In this document: positions 35,756-46,110 of the stretch, one piece after another
Layout: the number at the start of each line of letters is the position of its first letter
Position numbering within the stretch: the first letter of the stretch is position 1
Assembly: GCA_024349245.1 (NCBI GenBank)
Contig: JALDNG010000020.1
Coordinates: forward strand, 19,401,501 to 19,465,500
Origin: Neodontobutis hainanensis
Lineage: Eukaryota; Chordata; Actinopteri; Gobiiformes; Odontobutidae
Direction of reading: 5' to 3'
Length of the DNA: 64,000 nt
Notes under the pieces: model-generated
Database searches by the model: none
Told to the model about the DNA's origin: nothing
Seen by the model: the letters and a program-made list of their open reading frames with translations, nothing else
Program-made: the position numbers and the translations under genes

Positions 35756-37338
35756 AAGCCCTTCCCTTTAGTAACTCATCTTTTATTAAACTAATTCAAA
35801 CCTAAAACAAATTAGAAAATATACTTAGTATACTCAGTAGTGTACAGTGTAGTACATAAGCCAGACCAGTAGGGAGTGGGTTTTCTTTTTGCTTTTGTAG
35901 AGACGTTGCTTGCTTGTTTATGACATAATTTTTTTCAGAGAGGATTGCGTCTTCACAGTTTACACAAGAGGAGAGAAGCAACCAAGAAACAATAACACTT
36001 CCTTGGGCAGATTCACAAGTTTGCGTTTTTGTGGAGTGCAAACGCTGGCCTTGTGTGAACAAGAGGCCTATACATGACAGAATAAGCTAATCTATATTTT
36101 CTATTATTACCACACAAAGACTGTTTAAGTTTAAAAACTATGGGCATAAAGAGCTAAAAAGGCTAAAATGTTTAAAAATACAAAATAACAATGTTATAAA
36201 TGTTTAAATAAAGAATACATAAAATATTGCATAACTCAGAAATGTCTAACACATATTGGCTTGAAGCACAATGTTCTATAAAAGCAGCTGGCCTTGTACA
36301 TATTTTATGAAGGACATTTAGACACTGTCATCTGTAATTAAAGTATCATGCTGATTTGCTTAATTCTTTCATTTGTCCCACAAAAAGCAAATTCTAATCT
36401 TCTAACAAAATTATAGCTGTACTTTTTTACCATAATTTATTATGTGTTTTGTTATGTAGATGGTAAAATGTCTGCAGTAAAAGGCTACATTTGAATCAAG
36501 TTGAGTAGACTGGAAACAAATGCCACTCACATCACAGAGTGACATTTGCAGAAGTGTGCCAGACCCCGGAGCTTCTATTGATCTGAGATTGATCAAAGTG
36601 TGCCTCAGACTCAAACAGCAGAGGGGCGCTTATGCCACACACAGGTCTCAGGACACATATTTTAGCTGGAGTAATTTCCAGAAAAATAACATTCAGCTTC
36701 TGTCACTAAACTCCGGACATATTTGGCTTACCATCTGAGAAATTGTAAAATTATTTTGGATTGGCAGTGGGATGTAGGTTATTGGTGAGACGATGATGTA
36801 AACACTTAACTGCTGAGTCAGTGGCAGACATTTCTTCATTTACAATCTTAATTTGAGAAAACGTTGTTGGTTTTTCCTTGCTTTTTGTTTTCTCCTGACC
36901 AAAGATTAGCTATTGTCCAGCGGTGTCCACTCCTTTTATTAAGCAGTCCACAATGTTGGAGCCATAAGTATGTTTTGGGTCTGTTTAGATGTCTGCGGTT
37001 GGCGTGACATTCGCCTTTATTTTCTCTCAGAATATGATTGTTTATCACATGAAAAAGAAAAAGCTACTTAATTTGAAAAAAAAAAACAACAATCAAAATA
37101 AATAAAAAAGTGTTTTTATTTTTTTTTGCTTGTAATTTTTGCTCAAGTACTGATTATCTATTGTTCAGTCAGCACACTTTTTGGGTACCTCAGATAAGAT
37201 TTGTCTGGGCATACAATGCTACTTTGGGGACACTTGGTCCCCTAGCCCCAAGTGTGTGCTCCACATTCGAAAACGTACAGCTAATCTCCGTTTGTGACTA
37301 AACAATAGGTTAAACCTCACTCCAGTGGAAAGCAAGTG
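35756..37338. other. nbea: Intronic stretch, nothing recognised
   Basis: No gene or repeat identified. Frames at 35802-36062 (-), 36520-36738 (+) and 36848-37048 (-) have no known motif. Confidence 0.4.
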
Positions 37339-39715
37339 CAGTTGTGCTCATAAGTTTACATACCCTGGCAGAATATGTGATTGTTTGGCCATTTTTAAGA
37401 TAATATGAATGATAATACAAAAACATTAATAGTTAGTTGTTGGGTAAAGCTATTCATTTTTAAACAACTGTGTTTACTTTTTTTATATTATATTGACAAC
37501 AAAAATTACCCAAATGACCCTGATCCAAAGTTGCTAGCCTGGTGATTTTTTCGAGTTTGAATTTGAGCTGCAACTAGCATTTTTTTTTTTTCTGTCGACT
37601 AATCTAACAATTATTTAATTTTTATTGTTCTAATTAATCTAGTGTTTTTTAAATAAACTGTATAAAAAGAACACTAGATTAATAAACTGTAATGTATTTT
37701 AAAGAGGGTAGTAAATATGCATATTTTTAAATTAACTGAATGTGTTCTTATCATTTTTAATATGATTACTTTGAGTACAATCTTAATTGTATTTCAGAGA
37801 GTGTAATGAATTTGTCATTTCATTATAAAAAAACAAAGCATTTTAAACTCTTTTTAACTATGGAGATAATTTGTTATTAATTACGTACTTCTGATTATGT
37901 TTTATTGAATTGGTTTGTCCCAAAGGTAAACAAAAATGCACTAGTAGCCTAATTATCCATATGTTCAGATTACAGCATACTGTTAATGTAAATCTAGTAT
38001 TATTTTAGGTCTACGTGTGCATTAACTACTTCTAACAACCAGTAAATGTTAATTAAAGGTTAAAAGCTAACTTTATTTTTGCCAAAGTAACCTATACAGC
38101 AATATGTTTACAGTTCAACTTATATCGTTAGCGATTAACATTACCATTATTATCTAGCATTTATGAGTTAATTCTCGACAAAAACACATCAGGAAAGAAC
38201 ACAACAATTACTCCCAAAACTAATTGTAATAATAAATAGTTACACAGATGGCTCGTCAGTTTGAGGTCGGAGAGCGCCAGGATGTTTTCTTCTGAGGTCC
38301 TCGTACATTGCAGTTGTGCTGCCGGGGTGCGCCATTTTGGTTTTGCAGGACCATTAAGGACCATTTCATTTAGCCTCTGTTTATAGTATTCCCATACTTT
38401 TGATAATCATGGTCTGGGTTTTTGTGATAGAATAGAACTTTCTCCATTCCCAGTAACACAAGCCGCCATTCCGCAAGATGAATAAAAACAATGTGATGTG
38501 TCGACGCATTTTATGCATGTTGACGTATTTTTGTAGTCGACGTTATAGATGATGTCAACACGTCGTTGCAGCACTTGTTTGAATGACTACTAAAGGTAAC
38601 CCTCCTCACCTTTGATCTGTTTGTTTGTAATCAGTGTGTGTGTATAAAAGGTAAGTGAGTTTCTTTCATTCAGTGCAGCGTTTTTGTATTCTTGAGTTTT
38701 GGAAAAGCAAAATAATTGTCAAAGGATCTGCAGGAAAAGGTAATTAAACTGTAAAAAACAGAAAAGGAACATACATTTTCATTCAGCAGTGTTTAAACTC
38801 TAATTAGGAAGTGGAAAATGAGGGATTCTGTTGAAACCAAACCATGGTCAGGTAGGCCAACAAAAATTTCAGTCACGACTGCCAGGAAAATTGTTCGAAA
38901 TTGAAACTTAACTTAAATACAAGACTCCCAAGAAAAAAAAAAGTGGTGTGGATGTTTCATGATGCAGAATAAGGAGGCACTTGAAAAAAATGTCCTGCAT
39001 GCTTGAGTCGCCAGAAGAAAGCCATTTTTACGCAAATGTCACAAAGCATCCCTCTTACAATACGCCAAACAGCACAGAGAAATTTAACTTTTTGGCCACA
39101 ACCATAAACGTTACATTTAGAGAAGAGTCAACAAGGCCTTTGATGAAAGGTACACCATTCCTGCTGTGAAACATGGAGGTGGATCACTGATGTTTTGGGG
39201 ATGTGTGAGCTACAAAGACACAGGAAAAGATTAATGCAGCATGTTAACAGAAAATACTGGAGGAAAAGTTGCACTCACCAGCCTGGTAGATGTGCATGGG
39301 CCGTACTTGGACGTTCCAACATGACAACAATCCAAAGCACAAGGCAAAGTCAACCTGATCTCGAAAGTGCAGTTCATGCAAGACAGCCCAAGATTTTAAA
39401 GGAACTGGAGGCTTTTTGCCAAAAAGAATGGGTAGCCTTACCATCTGAATAAATAAAGAGCCTCGTTCACAACTACCACAAAAGACTTCAAGCTGTCATT
39501 GATGTTAAAGGTGGCAGTACATGGCATTAAGAACTAGGGTATTTAAACATTTGATCAGGGTCATTTGGGTATCTGTTTAGTTATAATTAGTTATTATGAT
39601 TTAAAAAGAGTAAACAAAATTGTTTGACGATAAATGACTTCACCCAACAACGAACAATGAGTGAAAAAAGGTTTTTGTGTTTTCATTCATATTCCCTGAA
39701 AAATGGCCCAAAAAA
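37339..39715 (+). mobile_element. Tc1-like element (copy A) carrying a nested hAT-like insert
   Basis: The left end begins 'cagttgtgctcataagttta'. A long left inverted repeat runs through 'aacaactgtgtttact' and 'acccaaatgaccctgatc'. Beyond the nested insert come 'gtgtgtgtataaaaggtaag', transposase remnants (for example 'caaaggatctgcaggaaaag', 'gccaggaaaattgttcg' and 'gaaacatggaggtggatcac') and the right repeat ('tgatcagggtcatttgggta', 'gacgataaatgacttcaccc'). The right terminus is decayed after 39712 and the flank is not a clean TA duplication. Many stops make it inactive. Same family as copies at 24185 and 56821. Confidence 0.85.
37563..38576. mobile_element. hAT-like non-autonomous element nested in Tc1 copy A
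   Basis: A 1014-bp AT-rich insert is bracketed by the 8-bp direct repeat GTTTGAAT (37555-37562 and 38577-38584), the duplication length typical of hAT elements. Its ends are partly inverted: 'gctgcaac' near the left end and 'gttgcagc' near the right. The right sub-terminal sequence 'gtagtcgacgttatag' and 'tgtgtcgacgcatttt' recalls known fish hAT ends. A perfect 14-bp inverted pair 'attaatctagtgtt' / 'aacactagattaat' lies at 37633-37684. No transposase frame is present. Confidence 0.8.
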
Positions 39716-39794
39716 ATACCAACTGGGGCAGCTCTATGAATTTAAGGATTTAACTCAACTTTACGGCATCAATGTTTACATAGCAGACGCCGCT

Positions 39795-39895
39795 CTTCTG
39801 GACAAAGCACAGTGAAAACGGAAGCCTCTTAGAGTTACCTGAACCAAACTGTACCATACTGAGCCAACTCATACCAGTCCTCTGGAAACAAGGCT
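39795..39895. repeat. MITE-like fragment
   Basis: Words 'gcctcttagagttacctgaa', 'ccaaactgtacca' and 'ctgagcc...ctcataccagt' are shared with 62640-62705 ('gcctcttgaggttacctgaa', 'ccaaaccgtact'), identifying a dispersed element. Ends not defined. Confidence 0.5.
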
Positions 39896-39899
39896 TTAT

Positions 39900-40104
39900 T
39901 TCTCAATAGCTATTCTAATATTTATTTACATTTATATAAAATACTTGTATTGAGCTGCAATTTTCAAGTAACTTTGTACTTAATTTGACATCAAAGATTG
40001 ACTCATGTAGTCATCTTAGATGGTGATTTTTATCAGCAGTGACAAGCAAGTGACACCTAAAACACCCAAGGGATAATGTCTGTGTGTAGTACAGTATAAT
40101 CCCT
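39900..40104. other. nbea: Short intronic stretch, nothing recognised
   Basis: No feature seen. Confidence 0.4.
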
Positions 40105-40345
40105 GTGTTAAAACTTCCATGTCACTAATTTCAATTCCGTGGGATTACATCCACCTTGAAGACAGGACTTCCCGACCCGTCTGTAAAACCTTATCTTAAT
40201 TACAGCGCTTCAGTTCAGGCTGCCAGTACATGAAAGATGAGGAATGACATCCTCTTTTAATTAGCTTGGATAAGAGATGGAGGCAAAAGTGCAAACATCT
40301 GGGTGTGTAGGCTATTCAATTACTCTCTGGCACCAGTAAAAACAG
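40105..40345. promoter_or_regulatory. nbea: Candidate conserved non-coding element
   Basis: Unique GC-balanced block with paired-like and TAAT words ('tcttaattacagcgcttc', 'ttttaattagcttggat'), lacking ORFs and repeats. Function is inferred. Confidence 0.3.
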
Positions 40346-41490
40346 ATGAAGAAAATGTATTCATAAGGCACATTTTGTATCAAAGTAACTTAATGTGCTA
40401 AAAATGATAGGTAGAAGATGATTTGAAATCTTACTTAACACGTAAGTTACTGTAAAACAATTATATCATTAAAAACCTTTTTCAAGGCAACTTTTAACCA
40501 ATGTAAAAGTCACTCTTTTTTCATATTCTAGTTAATACAATTTGGGATCAATTACAACTCACTCCTGAGGGTAAGAGACTGAGGTTTATTTTGTTATTGC
40601 TAGCCTAAATGTGTATACATAGCTAACCAAAACTGCTGTTCAAAGCAGCGTTTATTCAATTTCTTTTACATGGTGTCTATTGTGGTCAATACTAGTATTA
40701 AATGCCGACAAAAGGTTATGTTTTTGCTCTCTACTTACCTTTATGCTATCAGTTATAATTGATTAAATGGAGATGGAAAAGCGGTGTAGAAACTAAGGCC
40801 GTTGCATTATAATTCTTCTTAGTCGTTACAAAATTACAAAATAAATATTCGCTATAAATAATGTAAATTGTGTTCATTCAGTACAAAGCCAGCTGCTAAA
40901 CTGACACCATAAATCACCAGCGGTCTCCCAGACGCAAATGAATGGATAACTCTAGGTTTGTGGAATGTAAAAAGAAACACTGAGTACAGCACGATTTCTG
41001 TAAAAATAGCAGTGAAAAGTGTAAGGGCAGCATGTCAGCAACGTCTGAACTCGCCAAGGGCTACAATTTGTTGCACTCGGCAAAGTGCACTATGTTGCAG
41101 CAGAACAGGCTGTAATTAATCTCTAGTGTGGTAACGAGAGGAGGCCAAACACTGCAAAAAAGGCTTATCAAACTCTTTGGGACTCCCTTCTCTCATCTGT
41201 TAAAGAGTACAGAAGCCAAAACAACAGGTCATTCACAAAATATCTAAAGATTTACTGATGGCAGAATTTTTAGATTACATCTCAAAATGTCAAGTTACAA
41301 AGTCTAAATATTTTCAGTTACTAGGCCAGAATTTCAAAGTACAATTTCATTACAATTTCAGTCAAGTTTCAGAGTACATTTTTTTGTAAAAATCTTCATT
41401 TACTATAAAAATTTACTATGGTTAGTTCATTTGTGCTTAATATAGTAGATGGATTGTGGCTGGAACCATAGATTGTAATTAAACATGGAT
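40346..41490. other. nbea: Intronic stretch, nothing recognised
   Basis: AT-rich. No ORF of note or repeat identified. Confidence 0.45.
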
Positions 41491-41665
41491 GTTGTCATGT
41501 CCCCAGAATTGTCACATAGTGAAAACATAGCTCTAGAGACCAGAGCCATCTTTTGTACCAGGCCGTAACATGATTTTTACACTGGTAGTGTTGCCATTGG
41601 ATTTCTGCTTTTGGAGCTTGCCTCCTGGTGGATGGAGGTATATCACTGTATGGTGGCTGAATGGT
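41491..41665 (+). repeat. Copy 2 of the three-copy ~170-bp repeat
   Basis: Collinear with 42037-42180 and, inverted, with 375-547: 'ccccagaattgtcacatag', 'agctctagagaccagagcc', 'cttttgtaccaggccgtaac', 'tttctgcttttggagcttgc'. The CTCF-like core is degraded here ('ttgcctcctggtgg'). Confidence 0.65.
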
Positions 41666-42036
41666 GCTAGTAAGGATTTTTATTTTTATTCACCGTTAAC
41701 TACCTTCTGCCACTCTGCATTAGCAAAATTTGTCAGATTCCTCGTTAAAATTCACTTTGCTGAGCTATGACATTAAGTCTAGAGCAGAGGTCGAGTTTTC
41801 TGTCTTTGATGGGTTTTTTTATTAGCAGTGATGGAAAAATCTGAATGCCATCTGTCATTTTAATGGACTACTCTGAGGGTAATTTATTGTAATTCCTACA
41901 CCTGTCCAGTTGGTGGCGAATGTACAAATTAATTAGCAATTATCTTGAATTGTCTTGTCCTTGTCACGCTGCATTCAGTCATTGATTGTTTATATAGTGG
42001 ATATAATCCGCCCATTGGTCCCCTATTCACTGATAT

Positions 42037-42180
42037 TGTTGTGTCCCCCCCTCCCAGAGTTGTCACGTAGTAAAAACTTAGCTCTAGAGACCGGAGCTCT
42101 CTCCTTATATTTCTGCTTTTGGAGCCTGCCCTCTGGTGGGCGGCAGTATATCACCGTATTTCGCTGTATTTTGGCGTATG
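42037..42180 (+). repeat. Copy 3 of the three-copy ~170-bp repeat
   Basis: Shares 'cagagttgtcacgtagt', 'tagctctagagacc', 'tttctgcttttggagcctgc' and 'cggcagtatatcaccgta' with the other two copies. It lies only 372 bp from copy 2 in the same orientation, so a local duplication is possible. It contains the motif at 42126-42139. Confidence 0.65.
42126..42139 (-). promoter_or_regulatory. CTCF-like core motif in repeat copy 3
   Basis: On the minus strand the bases read CCACCAGAGGGCAG, the same 14-mer as at 403-416 but pointing leftward. A weaker match on the same strand follows at 42737-42750. Binding not shown. Confidence 0.45.
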
Positions 42181-42230
42181 GCAGCGCCCTTACGCATCGA
42201 CCATTTAAGAGGTTCCATGGGAGATGCTTG

Positions 42231-42272
42231 CATTCAGTTGCAAAAATGTCACAGCATTTTTGCAACTGAATG
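42231..42272. other. Perfect 18-bp hairpin
   Basis: Arms 'cattcagttgcaaaaatg' (42231-42248) and 'catttttgcaactgaatg' (42255-42272) are exact reverse complements around a 6-nt loop. A second small stem 'aaactac' / 'gtagttt' follows at about 42280-42301. It lies just after repeat copy 3. Confidence 0.85.
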
Positions 42273-42302
42273 AGTGTCAAACTACTGAGTGTGAGTAGTT
42301 TC

Positions 42303-43455
42303 TTCAAACTGCCAAATAGTTCTGATATTGTTAATAAAGCAGACAGTGGAGGTTGAAGCAGGATAAACAGACAACACTGAACAGGGCAGGCAGACAGAAC
42401 TACAGTAAATAAATTAAGTTCATTTTTGTTATTTCTTTTTGTAGTCAGAATCACATTGTGTAATATACTGCGTTCTATACCTGCCTGTTCAAGCACCAAA
42501 TATGCAAGCAAGAAATTGCTTAATGTTGAACATAAAGTGCCGTTTTTGTTAATCTGTTATTATAAATAAAACAATCAATCTGTCCTCTATGCTCATCTTG
42601 TTGGCTAATTTCTTAAAATGTGAGTAAAACAAAAAGCTATTATAAGTATTATTGAAGTATAGGAATAAAAAATGATAAATTAAGTAATAAATTGTACAAC
42701 TCTGTCCGTCAAAATGACAGAGAGTGAGAAAGTCTAGCGCCCTCTGGTTTAGAGATGCCAAAATAAATTGTGAGTAAGTAAAGGATTATTATCATTATTA
42801 TTATTATTTCGACCTACTGGATCATTTATTACAGTAGTGAATACCTATAGAAACTAAACAAACATTTACTTAAACAAACTTAAAGAGCAACAAGAGCAAA
42901 AAAGGTACCTCTTTCTATTTCAACTAATTCCCTGCGGAATGCACACGAGATCCTTGTACACCAAAACACTGCCCTAGTTTTCTCTAAGGAGCCGCAATAA
43001 TCTACAACTATTACTGATATTTTATACTATTCTTACTAAATGTATACAAAAGCAAAGCTAATCTAATGAACCTAACAAACTCATCTTTACTTTAACTCTT
43101 AACAGTCAGAAAATGTTAGAGTTCTTTCACAGACATACAAACTTTCCCATTTGGACCAAACAGCTGCTTTTTTTAAAAACTGTAGAGTTAAACCAAAAGT
43201 TATGAGACCTAAAAATAAAGTATACATTTATGAGTTCTTAGTGCAGACTTTAAAAGTATAGTAAAAACTTCTTGAGTTACAGTTACACTTTAAAGCTTTT
43301 TTTCTATGACTAAAAGTGTCACTGTAACTTTTAGCTAGTAGCATCACGTAAGTCCAAAAATATACATTCACAAATTGATTTAATGGTTCTTAGACACGCA
43401 ATTGATAGAATCACACATATTTCACTGACACAGTACCCTCAACTGGATAAATCAA
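42303..43455. other. nbea: Intronic stretch, nothing recognised
   Basis: AT-rich with a short (TTA) run near 42790-42806. No gene identified. The minus frame 42023-42511 spans repeat sequence and the hairpin and is not credible as a gene. Confidence 0.4.
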
Positions 43456-45192
43456 TGTTTTTTTATTATTACTATTTCTGCATTGTAGATTCATACTGAA
43501 GACATCAGAACTATGAAAGAACACATATGGAATTATGTTGTAAAAAATATATTATATTTCTTTGAAGTAGTCACCTTTTGCTTTGATGACAGCTTTGCAC
43601 ACTCTTGGCACTCTCATTCAGCTTCATGAGGCAGTTACCAAGAATGGTTTCCATTTAACAGGTATGTCTGGTCAAGAGTTAGTTACTAGTGTAATTTTTT
43701 GGCTTCTTAACCCTTGTACCCTGAAAAAAAAAAGTTACACTCTTACCATTTGGGGACAAAAATGTCCTCTTACAAAACATCATAAAAATAGTATATGTTA
43801 ATATTTTTTTCTACTTTTTTTTGCATAAATCTCTTAATCCACTTCAGTCCTAATCATAAATGTCAAATATTTAAATATGTTCACATTTTTAACCCTTTAT
43901 ATCCCAGTGTATATGATGGCATCCCAAAATATTGTTAAAAAATTACTGAAAAATTGCAATATTTTCAGAAATCTGAATGCAAAGTGAAATTTTCTTGGGG
44001 GGATTATTAGAGTAATGGATGTGCCATTGATTGGCAATAACATTGATTTTGATGGATTTAAATTTTTTTTGTAATGTTAGATTTTAAAAAAAAGTTACAC
44101 TCTTACCATTTGGGGACAAAAATGTCCTCTTCCAAAACATCATAAAAATAGTATATGTTAATATTTTTTTCTACTTTTTTTTGCATAAATCTCTTAATCC
44201 ACATCAGTCCTGATCATAAATGTCAAATATTTGAATATTTTCACATTTTTAACCCTTTATATGCCAGTGTATATGATGGCATCCCAAAATACTGTTAAAA
44301 AATTACCAAAAAATTGCAATATTTTCAGAAATCTGAATGCAAAGTGAAATTTTCTTGGGGGGATTATTAGAGTCATGGATGTGTAATTGATTGGCAATAA
44401 CATTGATTTTGATGGATTTAAAATTTTTTTGTAATGTCTGATTTAACAAAAAAGTTACACTCTTACCATTTGGGGACAAAAGGACACTGTTGAAAAGGAC
44501 AAGTTGAAAAGGACACTTTTGTCCTCATCAGGGCACAAGGGTTAATGTGTTTCAGACCATCAGTTGTGTTGTGCAGATGTAGGGTTGGTACACACGTGAC
44601 TCAACTAAGTAAAGAGAAACAACAGCCCATCATTACTAAGACAAGAAGGTTAGTTAGTCCAGAAGATTTCCAGAACTTTGAATGTACAGTCACAAAAACC
44701 ATGAAACAGGCTCTCAGGAGGACCGCCCCAGGAAAGGAAAACCAAGTTACCACTGCTGCAGAAGATAGGTTCATCAGAAATGGGCCTCAGAAATGAACAG
44801 CACCTCAGACTAGAGCCCACTATTCATGGTCGAAAAAAAAACACTACTGAGGAATAACAGCAAGAAAAAAAATTGTTTGGGGCAAGAAACAGAAGGAATA
44901 GACAGTAGAAATCTGTTTTCCCAAAAATCTGATTTCTGAGATGGTTTGGGATGAATTTGAGTGCAGAGTGAAGGCAAGACACCCAAAAAGTGCTCAGCAC
45001 CTCTGGGAACTCCTTCAAGATGGTTCAAGAATGGTTTTCTAACCATTCACCTGATGAATCTGAATGAGAATGCCAAAAGTGTATACACATTATGGTTTGT
45101 TTAACATTACATATGTATATATGTGTTACTTAGTAGTTTTGATCTTTTCAATTTGAATCTACAATGTAGAAGTTATATTAAAAAAGAAACAA
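43456..45192. mobile_element. Tc1-like element (third lineage) carrying a nested piggyBac-like insert
   Basis: The left end region 'ctgcattgtagattcatact' pairs with the right 'aatttgaatctacaatgtag'. The left inner part contains 'ttgctttgatgacagctttgc', and the right inner part has 'ctcagcacctctgggaactcc' and 'accattcacctgatgaatct', words of a well-known fish Tc1 lineage with minus-strand transposase. Remnant frames (for example plus 44545-44796 and minus 44810-45046) are broken. Terminal boundaries are approximate within about 10 bp. Confidence 0.75.
43711..44541. mobile_element. TTAA-flanked piggyBac-like non-autonomous element with 360-bp tandem repeat
   Basis: The 831-bp insert lies between two TTAA tetramers (43707-43710 and 44542-44545). 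Its ends are inverted: 'cccttgtaccctga' on the left and 'tcagggcacaaggg' on the right. TTAA duplication plus CCC/GGG ends is diagnostic of the piggyBac superfamily. Inside, the words 'gttacactcttaccatttgg' recur at 43734, 44094 and 44454, exactly 360 bp apart: two full units and a short third start, the two full units differing at roughly 15 positions by eye. No transposase frame. A truncated single-unit relative is at 3812-4058. Confidence 0.85.
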
Positions 45193-45789
45193 CACAGCTC
45201 AAACACAGGGAGCATAAATAGGCCCATACACTGGACTCCATCAGGGTTGTATTTGTACAGAATGCACTAAAATGACACTACCTGTTTTAGAAGACATGTT
45301 TTTTTCTTCCAAACGTCTTACAATTCGGTTTTGGATAGTTTCCTTTCAAAAAGAAACAATACAGACAGTCTGTAGAGGGATCTGCGCCGTCTAGTGGCTA
45401 AGAATTACGAAGTGGTGCATTAAGAATACCAAAATTTTGTATGAATGTATAAATACGGCTGCTTTGGTTGCCGTGGTGAAAGTACATTATTTAAATTATG
45501 TTGCTTGTTAAAGGGACTATAGTTATAAGTTATAGTGATGGTATCTGGTCCTTTTGATAAATTATTGGTTTTCTAAGCCCCTCTGATAATAGCTTTTCTG
45601 TGGTGGAGAGGTTAATGAACCTTGTTTGGTCAGTCCCAAGCCTGGGAAAAGACAGGAAGGGCATGTGGATGAGTATAAGCCAAAAGATACTTACTTTTTA
45701 TTTAACGACATTTCATGTGACAGGTAAAACTTGCTTTATTTCTTACTTTGCTTTTTTTTGTTTTTCTCCTTGGTTGAGACACAATAATG
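45193..45789. other. nbea: Intronic stretch, nothing firmly recognised
   Basis: The plus frame at 45600-45809 has no known motif. A weak CTCF-like match ('gccgtctagtggc') lies near 45386. Nothing else seen. Confidence 0.35.
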
Positions 45790-46110
45790 TAAGCTTCATT
45801 TCCTGCTGAACCAAAAGCAGCTTCCATGCATTGACCTTGGATGAGTGGTCATTAATAAATGCTTCTAATTGAGCCAGACTCTTGCAGAAGAAAATAAATA
45901 GCTTATTCCAGTATTTGCTTTACATCTCATTACAATACAGCCCAACTCTGTAGAAATATTCCTCCCCCTTTACAGCAGACTGAAAAAGTGCTGCACTTTC
46001 CAAAGGAGGAGAACAGCTTCACCTTGTAACTATGGCCTGTGGGCTTAACTCCAGTCCACTCCAAAGTGCTGACTTTTATTAACTGCAATGGGCGTCTTTC
46101 ACTTTACAGC
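45790..46110. promoter_or_regulatory. nbea: Candidate conserved non-coding element
   Basis: Unique, GC-balanced block with 'ccatgcattgaccttgga', 'ggtcattaataaatgcttct' and 'ttctaattgagcc'. No ORF or repeat similarity. Inference only. Confidence 0.3.

Noticed and set aside
42023..42511. 162-codon minus frame as a gene
   Set aside because: It spans repeat copy 3 and the perfect hairpin, which explains its content.
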